Assembly: GCA_018894105.1 (NCBI GenBank)
Contig: CM032117.1
Span: 46,162,503-46,226,502 of the forward strand
Length of the DNA stretch: 64,000 nt
Direction: 5' to 3'
From: Jacaranda mimosifolia
Lineage: Eukaryota; Streptophyta; Magnoliopsida; Lamiales; Bignoniaceae
Shown one piece after another: positions 13,694 through 26,740 of the stretch. The notes beneath the pieces were generated by a model. It was not told the DNA's origin. It saw only the letters and a program-made list of their open reading frames with translations, and searched no databases. A program made the translations under genes and the position numbers. Every line of letters starts with the position of its first letter. Position 1 is the first letter of the stretch.

Positions 13694-13779
13694 AACTTCT
13701 GATTAGAAATGAAATGATGTCGCAGGAATTGTTGAGGATGAGTCTGATGGTGGGCTTGTTCTCAACGTTACCGAAACTT

Positions 13780-14828
13780 TACTAAACTCTGAATGGATTT
13801 TGGATAGTGGTTGTTCCTATACATGTGCCCACAAAAAGATTGGTTTACCACATATCATAAATATGATGGTGGTAAAGTGCTTATGGGAAACGATGCTTCT
13901 TGCAGAGTTGTAAGAATTAGCTCAGTTTGTATCAGAATGCATGATGGCATAGTAAGCAGCTTAACAGATGTATGTCATGTTCCAGATCTAAAGAAAAATC
14001 TGATATTGCTGGGTACTCTAGACAAGAATGGTTGTGAGTATAGAGCTTGAGATGGAGTTCTAAGAGCTTCCAAAGGCGCATTGCTTATCATTGGGAGATA
14101 AGTGGAATAACATTTACATATTGCAGGGAAATACGGTTTCTGGTATTGCAGCGGTTTCTTCATCAGTTAATGATACTACAAGATTGTGGCATATGCGGCT
14201 TAGGCATATGAGTGAGAAGGGAATGTCAGAACTGAGCAAACGAGGTTTGCTTTGTGGAGAGAAGACTGGAGAGCTAGATTTCTACGAGCAATGTGTGCCT
14301 AGCAAGCAACACAGGGTGAAATTCGGCACTGCAGTTCATAGGACCAAGGGCACCTTAGATTACATTCACTCAAATCTTTGGGGGCCTTCTCAGGTTCCTT
14401 CAAAGGGAAGTGCTAGGTACATGCTGACATTCATTGATGATTTCTCACGGAGAGTATGGGTGTACATGCTAAAGCATAAGGATGGGATGTTTGTCAACTT
14501 CAAGCAATGGAACACCTTAATTGAAAAGCAGACAGGAAAGGAGATCAAGCGCTTGAGGATTGACAACGGATTGGAGTTCTGCAACAAGGAATTTTAGGAA
14601 TTCTGCAAGAAGGAAGGAATTGTGAGGCATCGCACAGTTATACATACACCACAGCAGAATGGAGTTGCAGAACGGATGAACAGGACTATCTGGCAAAGAG
14701 CTAGATGCATGCTCTTTAATGCCGGATTGCCCAAGGATTTTGGGGCAGGAGCAATTAACACTGCATGTTATTTGATGAATAGGTCACCATCAACTGCTTT
14801 GGACTGCAAGACACCTATGGAAGTTTGA
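13780..14828 (+). pseudogene. Copia protease and integrase region, broken
   Basis: The protease active site (WILDSGCSYT) is at about 13794-13823, followed by a frameshift: the continuation CPQKDWFTTYHKYDG is read in another frame. The GAG-pre-integrase region (LWHMRLRHMSEKGM) and the integrase core come next. The core has its first Asp in LTFIDDFSRRVW, second in RIDNGLEF and Glu in PQQNGVAERMNRT. The frame is cut by TGA at 14048, TAG at 14595-14597 and TGA at 14826-14828. The catalytic residues survive but no continuous protein is possible. Confidence 0.85.
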
Positions 14829-15208
14829 TCCGGGTCTCCTGCTGATTACTCAAATCTAAGAGTATTTGGGTGTCCCGCCTATGCTCATGTCTGGGATGAA
14901 AAACTTGAGTCAAGGGCAAGAAAGTGCATATTTCTAAGCTATGTAGATGGAGTCAACGGTTATCGTTTGTGGTGTAATGACGACAAGTGCTCCAAGATGA
15001 TTATCAGCAGGGACACGACATTTGATGAGTCTGCAATGATGAAGAAGGTGGAACAGCCCGAAAGTAGTCAACAGAGCGTGAAGGAGAATGTGAAGTTTGA
15101 ACTTGACACTCCACAAGTTTCAAATGGGAAACAGAAGATGGTAGATAAAACTAGTGAGAGCACATTATCATCTAAACAACAGCAGGAAAATGAACAACTA
15201 CAAAATTA

Positions 15209-16865
15209 TTGCTTGGCTTGCGTAGGGAGAGGAGGCAGATCAAACCACCACAACAGTTTGCTTACTTAGATCTGGTAGCTTATGCTTCAAGTTCAACCGA
15301 AGAGTTTATAGGAGATGATCTAGTCTCATACAAAGAGGCAATTTCTAGGCTAAATTTTGATAAATGGGTTCTAGCTATGAGTGAAGAGATGGAATCTCTA
15401 CACAAGAATAGCATATGGGAGCTGGTTGATGTACCCAAAGGGCAGAAGATTGTAGGTTGCAAATGAATCTACAAGAAGAAGGAAGAGATTTCCGGTGTTG
15501 AAGATGCTAGATACAAGGCGTGATTGGTTGCTAAGGGTTTTACTCAGAGAAAGGGAGCTAACTTTCATGAAGTGTTCTCTCCAATTGTAAAACATACTTC
15601 CATTCGTATTTTACTTGCCATGATTGCTCTGTTTGATATGAAGCTGAAACTGAAGCTGATGAATGTGAAAACAGCATTTCTACATGGTGAATTGGAGGAA
15701 CAAATCTACATGAACCAACCAGAGGGATTTGTTGTTTTCGAGAAACAAAATCAAGCATGTTTTTGAAGAAGTCATTATATGGCTTGAAAGTCTCCCAGGC
15801 AATAGTATAAAAGGTTTGATGCTTTTATTACCAAAATAGGATACATAAGAAGCAAATTTGATTATTGTGTATATTATAAAATTTGTAGTGATAGCCTTCT
15901 CATATATTTGCTGTTGTATGTTGATGTATGTTGATTGCCTCTAGAAACATATCTGAGATTAACCAATTAAAAGCTCAATTAAATGAAGAATCTGAGATGA
16001 AGGATTTGAGCGATGCAAAGAAAATATTAGGCATAAAGATTATCCGAGATAGACACGCAGGAATGTTGTACTTGTCTCAACAACATTACATTAAGAAAGT
16101 ACTTGAGCGATTTGGGATGGATAAGTCCAAGCCAGTTAGTATGCCACTTGCAGCTTATTTCGGACTCTCATCAGATCTATCACCGAGTACTGAGGAAGAG
16201 GTGGAGCACATGTCAAATGTGCCGTATGCTAGTGCAGTAGGTAGCTTGATGTAAGCAATGGTGTGCACTAGGACCAGACATTTCACATGCAGTCAATGTG
16301 GTGAGCAAGTACATGCACAAGCCAGGAAAGATACATTAGCAGGCTGTGAAATGGATCATGAGGTAACTGAGAGGCTCTGCAAATAGATGTTTGAGGTATA
16401 GTCAATCGAATTCTACTACTAGAATTATTGACTATGTAGATGCAGATTATGCAAGAGATTTGGATAGCAGAAGATCCATGACGGGCTACATGTTTTGTGT
16501 ATCAAGTTGTACGGTTAGCTGGAAAGCGACTTTGCAATCATCAGTTGCAATGTCTATAACAGAAGCTGAGTACATGGCTTTAGCTAAAGGGGCTAATCGA
16601 TGATATGAGTATGACTTCTGATATCACTAAGATATTTTGTGACAATCAGAGTGCCATACACTTGTCAAAGAATCAAGTGTTTCATGAGAGAACAAAGCAT
16701 ATAGATGTGAGGTATCACTTTGTTCGGGATATGGTGTCTCAAGGTGTCATGTTGGTTGACAAGGTTGGGACTAAGGATAATCCTATAGACATGTTGACTA
16801 AGACTATTTCAAGAATCAAATTCGAGCACTGCTTGGATTTGGTTAATATTTGCAGACTCAGATAA
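15209..16865 (+). pseudogene. Copia reverse transcriptase and RNase H, broken
   Basis: RT motifs are seen in order: EEMESLHKNSIWELVDVPKG, LVAKGFTQRKGANF, VKTAFLHGELEEQIYM. Stops fall at the expected Trp of CK-W-IYKKK and Arg of KA-R-LVAKG, and a frameshift follows after 15760. The YVDD box is destroyed: the sequence near 15914-15930 reads LLYVDVC then stop. The RNase H part is recognisable (DYVDADYARDLDSRRSMTGY, SITEAEYMAL, IFCDNQSAIHLSKNQVFHER) and ends at 16863-16865. A clear pseudogene. Confidence 0.88.
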
Positions 16866-16927
16866 CAGATCCTTTTGAGGCAGGGACAAAGAAGAAGGAT
16901 GATGAATTTCAAGTTAAGGTGGAGAAT

Positions 16928-17439
16928 TGTTGATTTTACCTTGAAATTTGGACTAAATTGACAAGAACTGGAAGAAATGGAGCGAAACAGAGTCGAGCAG
17001 GCAAAATGGACATTGGAGCATGCCTTGGCCTGCAGTGAACAGTAACTTCACGCGGTGAACAGTAACTTTGCGCCGGGGCACAAGCCATGCACGCCCCGGC
17101 GGGTGGCACAGGTCCACAGGCTTTGGGCTTCGTTTTTTGGGTATATATTTGGTATTTTCTTTTGGGACAACTTATCGTGGACATAACACGAGGGTTTCTA
17201 TACTACTTTTGAGTTAGTTTCTCAAGACGGAATTTAGAACGAGGATGTTGGGTGTTCTCTTAAGATTTGTGGATTCACGATTGTACTTGCACTTTGATTT
17301 GAATTCAATAAAATTCTTTTCTTTATTGGGTGGATTAGGCACATCGTCGAACCACGTTAAATCCTATTATCACTTTACATTGAATTACTTTATTATTATT
17401 TCATAGTTTTTTAACAATAGATCCTCTTGGATTACAACA
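16928..17439 (+). repeat. 3' LTR of the copia element (512 bp)
   Basis: It starts TGTTGATTTTACC directly after the polypurine tract and ends ATTACAACA. Its last 255 bp align with the 5' LTR fragment. The upstream half holds a GC-rich section (17036-17110) with the tandem phrase GTGAACAGTAACTT. Confidence 0.85.
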
Positions 17440-18306
17440 GAAAAGAAGGGGGAAAAGGATAAAGAAAGGTACCTTCTTAATCTTTGCTTGGTCTTCCTCT
17501 TTAACTTGGTGGTGTATTACCAGAACCAGACTAGCAAAATCTGGCATGTGGGAATAATTGATTTTATTACAAGAGAATAGCAAACATGTGATTTATGAAG
17601 GCAATGCATGCTGAATAAGATTCTGTTATGTGTTTTCTACTTCGTTTTAAAACTCGTGATGGTGTTTTGGGATGGACGTTAGAACTAGGTTTCTGCAGTG
17701 AGATTTGATTGCTATAGTATAGTGTTGGAAGGTTAGTATGGATACCTTGATGTTGATTATACAAATAAACTTTCATTTCATGTCTTTGCTGAAACTGGGA
17801 AATGTCGGGTATCATATCACGCTTCCTGGCTATCTCCATTGTTTGAAGAATGGTTTGCGACCTTACTCAGACTTATTTGGTCAGAGGAACTGCATGAATA
17901 TTTTGATAAGTAAATACGCACCTTGTCTTAGGCAAAATGATGAAGCTACAATATAGATAAAGAATCAGGTCCCAGAGTTCAAGATTTTCTTACTTTCAGG
18001 AGGTCTGAAAGATTTCTGATGCCCACTGGTCTAAGGTAAGTTTCTCTTGGCATACAGCACTAATTTCTGAGCTCTTCACCATGTCGTGCTAGTAATAGAT
18101 TGGAGATTCATTTTTTTTTCTTCATCCAACACCTTTTACAATTTTCATAAACAGAATGTCTTACATCTATCTATACAAAAAGATCAAAATCTGTTAAAAG
18201 TTGGCAAACACTCCAGCAAAAATAGCACTGGAAACTCATTACATGATAGCAAGGTTTAAAAAATAAAGTAGTAGGTGCGGATTACTTTCCCTTCCAAAAT
18301 ATTAGC
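17440..18306. other. Non-coding gap, includes 3' UTR of the 779-aa gene
   Basis: No domain or splice-linked coding sequence is visible. The part next to 18306 is the transcribed 3' end of the - strand gene. A C/T-rich stretch near 18110-18130 (+ strand) would be an A-rich end on the transcript. The short open frames on both strands here are not supported. Confidence 0.45.
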
Positions 18307-21300
18307 TCAACAGGAAGCTGTTTTTACGTTCAAAGCATCACATACACAATCCAGATCCATGTTGTTTTGAAAGACATCTTTTGCTTGATGCTTCCACCTG
18401 AGTACTCTAGTGAGAAGATCCCTTTGCATCTGGAGGTCATCTCCATTTTGAAGTAACCGTTTGATACATTTCAACAGATAATTGCAAGTCTTAAGTTTCA
18501 GTTGGCAGACAAAATTCAGTCCTTCCTCTTCAGTTTCAAACATAGAAAGAGAAATACTCTCCGCTACATCTGTTATATCAAAGAGGGTTCTACATCCTGC
18601 AATAGCCTCTGCTTTAGTGTACTGTTCAATCCATGTTGCTGACTCACCCTGCCAATCATATTTCCATCTTTTTTGGCTCCGTCCAGAATTTTGTGTATCT
18701 GAAAGCTTTTGGATAGTTCCAGTAGTAGCATAATGCAAAAGCAACGAACACTCTGCAGCATTTAAATGATTAGGACACAGAAGTAAGATGCCTAATGGAA
18801 TCCTCCTCAACAATAGGTTTTGGTGGATGCTGAATCCGGTATTGGAAGTTGAAAAGCCAGCCTTTGTTTTCAAAAGCTTAATGCACATGTCTTCAAATTC
18901 CTTGAGCCAAAGAGAAACTACCGAACTATTAAGTTCATGAGCAGTTATTCTATCCTGATCATCTAATTTAGGCCTCCTAGTCTCCCTCATGTGGACCTCT
19001 TTTACCTCACTACATTTGTTCGAGATGAAGCACTTCAGAGCCCATAATTCTGAAAGTTTAACTAGATAATCAACTGTGAGATATTGATTAGATTCACTCA
19101 TGGGGTTCAGAACCCAAGCAATAAATTTTGCTGCCCCTGCAGGACAAGCTACTTCCAAATCATGCATCAGATAATGTTTAATTGACCCAGGTATGGATCC
19201 AGAATAGAAGCTATCATCAACGCAAAAGAACAAAATAGATGCAAAAGAGAACCAAACAGGGAAGTTCATCACCATGGCCCTGTAACGCAACAAAATAAAA
19301 ATGAATGTTTCAAAATAAACAAAAAGATAAGCTCAAATGATATGTTTATTTTGGGATAGACTTAAGAACGTACCACATAGATTTATGATCTACTGCATTG
19401 ATCTTTTTTGCAGTTTTCCTGGAAGATGCGTGTAAATGACCTCCAGCATGAGAAGCTGAGGCACTTATTTCGAAAAGCAAATGCTGAAAATATTCCTGGG
19501 ATACAGGTCCAGCCAAAATTCTTAATAAATGCTGCCCATGTGGAAAATACGCATGAGAAAATGGGAGCTTTGATCCAACTTCGACCGATAAGCCCCACGT
19601 CATTGGTCTGGAAATTATATCAAGCAGTTGCCTAACAAACTCAGTCTGAAGTTCCAGTACAGAAGCCAAACCCCTGTTATGTAAATCCAAGCCTACCAAT
19701 TGAGTGAAACAGTAATCAGAATATCAGATACTACATTTTCACTATAATTTTCTGTTAAATCGAACAGTGGCATTGCACCTGATCAAGCCTTATTTATATC
19801 CAAATAAAGATAAAATAGGTCAAAATAAGACCCAGACTTCCTAAAAGAATATCATGTATTCATCTTATTCTCTTCAGAAAAGAATTTGAGTACTTTTCAG
19901 ATAATGGCATGTGCTACACTGGCAGCTATACTTTGCACCAATTTAGAGGAACGGTTAAAAAATACCATAAACTGAAGTTCACATTTTGTTGAAATTGTCC
20001 AGTAAAGTTTAAATAGAAGGAGAATAAATTCTGTGAAAAACCAAGAAATAAAATGAAGTTCTATACTTACGTGATTAGGAACCAGTTGTGCAACAAAGCC
20101 CTTGTCTCAATGAATATTGAGGGTGAAATTACAAGGCAAATTATTCTTGATCTCCACTCTATCCTCTCATAAACTTCCATGCTCAGAGAAAGAAATGGCC
20201 TATTGATGATTTCTCTTAAAATTTGTGATACATCTTGTTTCAAGATCATTGGATCTAAATGCCATAACAGCAACCTGCAAAGCATTTGTATTAAAACTTG
20301 TTACAAGAAGAGAAGTTATCTAGCAGGTAGGATTATCAAAATAGACTAGATCAGGGAACTCTCATTAGTCCTAAAGTAAGTTTATTTAAACTTCAAAGAT
20401 TGAAGTAGTAGGCTAGACATCTCAAAGTTTTGCCACTCGTAGCTTCTAGGGGACATATTGAGATGCCTTGAGTAAGCATTCGATTGGGTGACTTAACATC
20501 TACACATTATTCCACTGCTAAAACACTGGGTCCATAGTACTACTGGTTTCCATTCCAATACAACAAAAGCGTGAAAAAGGAAAGAACCTTTGATCGTTAA
20601 ATGTAGCCAAAGTCTCAAATTTGAACTTTGCAAGTGAGTTATATCTTGACATTTCTCATATGAGAAGTTAAACTTTGCAATAAACTGCTGAGATGCTTTA
20701 TTCATGTGGTATCTCAGGCTTCTAACATCCACAAAAGGCAAAAATAGAATAAAATGCCAGTCAATAGGAGCAAGTACAGGATCTAAGATTTCATCTAGAA
20801 CATATTCACAGTATGCAAAACAAGATTCAATTGAGCCCTGTCTCATAGGTTGTTCACTAAATCATAATACTGTCTTAAAGCTCAAACCTAAGGTACACAA
20901 GCAGATAAAAGCACCTGCTATCATTGGCTGGCTAAAGAATGATACCAAATCTCCTAGATCAATCAGAAGGTAAGGCTTAAGATAGAAAAGGAAAAAAATC
21001 AGAGCATAGCATAACAAATAGCAATAAATTTGAAAGCAAGCATGTAGATATTGTTTAGCAAATATTAAATCAATGCATAACATAACAGATAGCAATATAC
21101 TTGAAAGCAAGCATGTAGATATTGTTTAGGATTGATTAGGAAAAGGATTGAGAATGCCTAATTATTGAATGGTTACATATACTAAAAGTACTTATGCTTC
21201 ACACCTTAAAGGCACTGTCCCATGCTTAAATGTGAATTCATTAGGCAAAGAGCCAACTAAGTTTGCAAGAGCAGAAGTGCTGGAATCACTGGACTTCATT

Positions 21301-22484
21301 TCGAGATCAGAATTTGATGGTATTGCACGTGGAAAGCAGGGTGCAAGAGCCACCACTCTGATAACAGCGTACAAAAGTAAAGCACAAAGATCACCTGCAG
21401 CACAGCATTTCATATGATTTAAAAAATTTCCAGAAATAGAATCCTATTATATATGTGTAATCCAGATAAGGGCATCTAGAGAATCTCTGCATAGTTCAAG
21501 CATCAATTTATTTCTTTTGCCTGCTTCAAATGCTATTCACCAAGAATGAGATTTTAGCGTGCTCTAGACAGTAGGCATTGCCAGTTGAGCATTCAGGGGC
21601 AAGTTAATTCCACCTATGAGTTAAAAGTAATCATCCGATAGCAGTGGAATGTCTTATGGTATAATAAAAAGCTTTGTGTAAAGCATGCCTGTCAGTGTCG
21701 ACTCCTTCACTCCACTTCCATTTTCATAGTTTTTCTTGTTAAACACAGCTCTAGTTTTTATGTAATTAAATTTCTATATCAATATCACCCGATTTAAATA
21801 TTTCCAAGTGGTTATCAGTATTAGTTGATTCAACGTATTTTAAATGCCAAAACAAAAAACTAAAAAAATACCTCTACCACCAGGCAGAAACCAAGAATGC
21901 TAGTTCAATTTCAAAGCAATCTATCATTGGACGTAAAATGAAAAAAGAAATAACAGAAGTAATTAATGTGCATGGACGTGAAAAAGTAAATAACCTTTAT
22001 GTCCATCCAATTTCCCTAAAATATCAGCACACCGTTCCATAACAGTAGCACAATCTCTTTTCGAAATCGATCCGCCCACTCTCAAAATCTGCTCTTTATC
22101 TATTCTCAGCACCTTACATTCAACCGAAGAAGATAAAATAGTAACAATTGTTTTCACTGTAAATTCAATCACCGAATCATAGACCTGCAAGAAATCCAAA
22201 ACAAAAAAAAATAAAAAGTAAAGAAGTAGAAAAATTACATCATTATGTCATTGAACTTCAATTTATTGAGGGAGCTGGAGGCTAAAGCGGACCTGTGGAG
22301 CAGTGAAGCACATAAGTGAGAGGGCGGTGTCCAGAATGCAAACCCTAGGGGCTTCACTCAGGTTGAGTGAACGGTTCAGATTAGACATAGAGAGGTCTAA
22401 TTCATCTCTGGCCGTTGGATCTTGGGTTCGGAGATTGGATGCGAGAGCCGCGAAGAGAGAGCTTATCTCTGGAAATGTGGACAT
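18307..22484 (-). CDS. Conserved-looking 779-aa plant protein of unknown function (7 exons)
   Basis: Exons in transcript order: 22484-22293, 22184-21995, 21394-21205, 20856-20588, 20296-20071, 19673-19374, 19279-18307. All borders are GT-AG, phases join without a stop, and the sum is 2340 nt. The protein begins MSTFPEISSLFAALASNLRT and ends DALNVKTASC. It is Leu-rich and appears helical throughout, with no signal peptide, no convincing membrane segment and no catalytic motif I recognise; an ARM/HEAT-like scaffold is possible but unproven. The last exon is a single 973-nt block. The gene is convergent with the beta-galactosidase gene. A palindromic E2F-type site just upstream suggests S-phase expression, so a role in replication, repair or meiosis is a reasonable inference. 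Confidence 0.85.
21000..21130. repeat. 71-bp tandem duplication inside an intron of the 779-aa gene
   Basis: The phrase GAAAGCAAGCATGTAGATAT occurs at 21032 and again at 21103. It is preceded each time by related ATAACA-ATAGCAATA sequence, giving two diverged copies with a period of 71 bp. It lies within the intron between exons 3 and 4. Confidence 0.75.
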
Positions 22485-22502
22485 TGTATCGGAGAGAGTA
22501 CG

Positions 22503-22514
22503 TTTCCCGCCAAA
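22503..22514 (-). promoter_or_regulatory. E2F-type binding site upstream of the 779-aa gene
   Basis: TTTCCCGCCAAA (reverse complement TTTGGCGGGAAA) matches the canonical E2F/DP consensus from both strands. It ends 18 bases before the ATG, in the proximal promoter or 5' leader. In plants such sites mark genes induced at the G1/S transition, many of them in DNA replication and repair. Occupancy is inferred, not shown. Confidence 0.65.
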
Positions 22515-23128
22515 GTGGGGTGGGCTGCGAAGTTATTTCAGGTTAGGGCCAGGGGTGGTAGGTTGGCATGGGGCAGTTTTCAAAATTAAGGGAATGTTTG
22601 GTTATGGTTTGTGGTGTTTTCATTTGTACATTTTGAAGAAATAAATTTTGAGAATATGATAGTGGGATTGGTGTGATGTATTTTTATTTAGAGCAAATCA
22701 CATAACTAGTGTCTAAAGTTTTACTCTAAAATTATTTTAATTCTCAAATTTCAAAAGTTCATCTTTTAATCCTTAACGTTAATATATCGTTACATTTTAG
22801 TTTTTAAAATCACTTTCCAAAGGTAACCCAAAAATTGACCAATTTTGACTTTTTTAAGGGAAAAATTGTTAATTTATTGTTTTATATTCCACTTTAGTCC
22901 CTATGTCACTTTTTATTTTTTATTTTTTTTGGAAAAATTGCATTTTACCTCCTATGAAAATTGAAAAGGGCAAAAAACCTCCTTCTGTTTTGAAAATCAT
23001 GCATACTGCCTCCCGCCTTCAATTTAGCCCTAATTTTAGCATATAAAGACTATATTATCCTTAATTATTTTATATATTTTCAATTTAATTTATTTATTTA
23101 TTAAAGTATATTTTTGTATATATTCTTT

Positions 23129-26101
23129 TGTAGCGCCCCCACTCGAGATAACACATAAGTTGAAGCGTCACTCAATCCAGACTTAAATTTCATGCATAAT
23201 TCAAACAATAGGCCCATCAGAAATTTTTTTCAAAATCATCAAAGATAGCAACAACCTTCAACCTAAACAAATCTTAACAAAAGTATGAATTACATGCCAT
23301 GACAATTCCATCGTTCATTGTTTCATACCTACTTCAACAATAAGTTCAAGTCTGACATATCACAACGTCTCCAAATTTCCACTAAACATAAAAGTGATTC
23401 GTACACAAGTTTAAGCACATATTCTATTACAAAACGTATTTACATCCTTCCAAGCTTGAAGTATGAGATCATCACCAAAACTTGCCTAAGAAAGTCAGTG
23501 ATACCGGGTAAGTCCAAAGACTTACTGAGGGATAAACTTATGAATAACAATAGAGATCTATCGAGGACGATTCAACTCAACAGATCATCAATTAAACAAT
23601 TAAAACATGACAGATTCAGAATCAGACAGTAACAATAGCAAAACAGGAAACTCTCCTGCCTTATTGCTCCAGGAACAAATTTCAAACAGTTAGGATACAG
23701 TCAAGTAATACAAACCTAAAGCATATGCATTTCAACATAATATAACAGGCATGCATATCCGATTCACCTTATACCAGACAATCAAATAGATTCACCAAAG
23801 CTTAACAGCTTGGTACATGACGGATGCCCGTATGGACCATATGGCGCACTGCTGATGCCTAGGGGGAAATCTCTAGTGTACTGAGCATACCTAAGCGGGT
23901 TGCTTAGCGTATCGCTGACACCCATGCGAACCGCATGGTGTGCCCCAATAACTAAACTTTTCGCTAGGATTGGCCTCAAGCCCAGCAATTCTCCGTACAG
24001 AAAATAAATTGTGCAAGTGGCCATACGGGTCGTATAGCGCACCGCAAGTTTCAGATAAATAGATGTGTCGGTGAGGCAACTATAATAGTATAGACAGTAC
24101 AAAAATGCCGACAAGGCAGAACGATAGCAGTAAACAATTCAGATAAGCCAACACGGCCAATTAAAAGCTGTAATGGATAACAGATGTGCTAACAAGGCAA
24201 AAGATAACAGAACAAGACGTAACATATAATAGACAGTAACAAATAACAAAACGATATAAATAACAAATCGGTGCAGATAACATATAGGAGTTATGGGGGC
24301 CAGAATAGATAGAATTCAAAATTGGTAACAAACAATAACCTACACAAGGGTGTACAGATTAGATAACAGATATCAATCGAGAACTCAACAATTATCATAT
24401 TTCAACAAAACAGAATACAGATTAGAAATAGGAACCCTCACAAGGGTCATTCCACCAGAACATATAAATGTAATCGAGGCTAGAATGGCAGACCCCCACA
24501 GGGTCAATCCACAAGAACATATAATATAAGAAGTGCCAGGTTGGCAGACCCTCACCTTTGTAGTTCTCAGATATAGCAACCACAGTCAGCAATTCTACTG
24601 GTCGGTAGGACCCACTTCGTTGTCACCTAAACAAAAGGGTATTTGTACCATTACAATCCTCATTTTGATTCTTAATACGCATAATTAAACGATTAACAAT
24701 CCCCAAAACCTCTAATTAACCAACTAATACAGTAATCAAGATCCGATCAAATCTATCGACACAAGGCATGCTAGTTAAGATGATTACTTCATAAATAATT
24801 ACGAAATTATTTCGATCCCAATAATAGAATGAAACCTAGTCCTTGAATCATAATTCCCAAAACATCATCTCAAGTATCATTAACAACCCCTTCAACAAGA
24901 TAAATCTCAATATCCATGTATAGGTCCCAATTTATTCAATCCTAAAGTGGTTTACATACTTAATGCACTTAACTAATCCAATTATATATACTATGTCAAT
25001 CCAGGTCCACTAACTATAATAAGTCCAAGCATAGGATATATATATATAAATATATGTACCAAATCACATGTCCTTCCAAAATTGAAACAATACAATACTA
25101 TTAATGAAAAAGACACAATATATATGTATATACATATACATATAATCCAAAAGTATTTCATTTCCAACACAAGAGTGATATGGGATATCCAGAATCACAA
25201 ACTAAGCACACGAGTACGATTGTCACGTCGAGGAGACAAAATTGTCTTACTTCCTCCACCGCCGTCCGCCGTCACTAGAAAACTCAACGCCACCACCCAG
25301 AGATGCCTCTCACTGTAAGCTTTCCAAGGCTTAGCTTCATTTTCTATTTATCCGCCGGAAAAAGCCTCAAATGTTGCACCAAAAACTCAAAACTTGTCTT
25401 ACTCCGCCATGAGGTTTTCACCGAACTCTGCCTCCATTGTCGCGTGGATCGGACATACAGTAGCACCACCTTGTTCCTCTAGCTGCGGGCTTTCAGAAAC
25501 ACTGCCCAAAAGCTAGGTTGGTCGTCGCTCCGCCGACGTCTGCCATGCCCGTCGAAAGTGGGTTTCTCGCGCTTTCGGTTCCGATGGTCTGCTGCCCAAA
25601 ACGTCGTGTGCGAGGTGTCGGGAGGTAGCTGGTGAAGCGAAGAAGAAGATAAACAAAAGGGTTTGGGGAATAGTTTCGCCGGATAAGAGAGTCACCAGAG
25701 GGGAAGAATAATTGGACGCGGGGGAAGAAGGAGAAGAAACTGGGAGGGAAGAAATGGAAATTAACTATTTAAAGGGGTTGATTTTTGAAATCTCAATTGG
25801 GCCCCGAAACTTTTGTTGAAACTTCAATTGGGTCCTTCAGTTTTAAAAGAAAGAAATTGCGTCCAGAATTTTCAAAAGCTTTCCATGCAAACCTCTTGAT
25901 TTTCAAATATTGTCAAATCAAGTTTGGATAAATTCTGAATTGACCCCAAACTTTTAAAATTTCTAAAAATTGAAGTTTTCTTGTTAACAAGTTGACCCCA
26001 AAATTTAATAAAATAATAAATTAGCAACTATAACATAAGACTCATAAATTTAAATATTAAAAATTAAATTCTATAAATCATGAAATTTTTGGGGTGTTAC
26101 A
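23129..26101 (+). repeat. Solo LTR (2.97 kb) of a gypsy-type retrotransposon
   Basis: It starts TGTAGCGCCCCCACTC and ends GGGGTGTTACA, and is flanked by TCTTT on both sides (23124-23128 and 26102-26106). The length and termini resemble long-LTR plant gypsy families (Tekay/Del-like); that assignment is inference. No internal coding part remains, as after LTR-LTR recombination. Open frames inside it are incidental. A related copy starts at 30290. Confidence 0.8.
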
Positions 26102-26429
26102 TCTTTTATCCCCTTTAAATTTAAAAACTATTTTAGTTTTTCTATTTTTTATTTCTCTAATTTATTCTAGTTTTTTTTTTTTATATACTATATATACTTA
26201 TATAATTATATATTTATATATAATATATAATTATATAAATAAATAATTATTTATTTATATATAAATATATAATATATACAAATATATAATATAAATATAT
26301 ATTTGCATTATATGTATGTATTATATATTTATAATATATTATATATTTGTATATGATATATTAATAAATAAATATAAATATATACATAAATATATAAAAA
26401 CACTACATAATTATATTTGTATAGCAATC

Positions 26430-26740
26430 CTGCCCACCCCTGCACCCTCGGTAACCCCATCCCACCCCCAACTGCCCCACCCCCACCACTTGGTGGTTGG
26501 CCATGGCTGCTAGCTACCCTCAGCAATCCCACCTCCAATACATCGCACTTTTGCAGCCCCCACCCCATCCGCAACTCCCTCGTCCTACATAACCATGCAA
26601 CTACAAGTGCAAACAGGGCAATGGCAGCCATGATCGCCACACTGCTTCGAAAAACAACAACCCTGGCTGTTGTCTTCCAAGCTACCATGGTCGCACCTTC
26701 ATCGTGGCCATTATTATTCACGTCAATAATTCATTCAAAC
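26430..26740. other. GC-rich segment inside the MULE
   Basis: A C-rich block with CCACCCCC motifs followed by GGTTGGCCATGGCTGCTAG stands out from the AT-rich surroundings. Both strands are open for about 110-130 codons, with low-complexity Pro/His/Ser-rich translations on + and Gly/Ala-rich on -. A captured host gene fragment is possible, but there is no recognisable domain. A similarly composed block is seen at 59060-59240. Confidence 0.35.

Larger units (their letters stand above)
12671..17439 (+). mobile_element. Degenerate Ty1/copia LTR retrotransposon, Tork/Tnt1-like
   Basis: The order is 5' LTR fragment, primer-binding site, gag, protease, integrase, RT, RNase H, polypurine tract (AAGGTGGAGA, 16916-16925) and 3' LTR. 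Integrase ahead of RT defines copia, and the Gag start and integrase motifs resemble the Tnt1/Tork group. The coding part has many nonsense and frameshift mutations, and the 5' LTR has lost its first half, so the copy is dead and no target duplication can be read. It lies between the convergent 3' ends of the two host genes. Confidence 0.9.

Noticed and set aside
20275..20296. Alternative acceptor at 20274 for exon 5 of the 779-aa gene
   Set aside because: It breaks the phase with exon 4; the acceptor giving 20296 joins in frame and makes the total divisible by three.
20838..20920. Alternative exon border ending at 20837 for exon 4 of the 779-aa gene
   Set aside because: The phase fails; the acceptor that starts exon 4 at 20856 restores the frame with the donor at 21205.
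23782..24114. 110-codon - strand frame with mixed composition
   Set aside because: It lies inside the solo LTR, which is non-coding; the other copy of the LTR does not preserve it.
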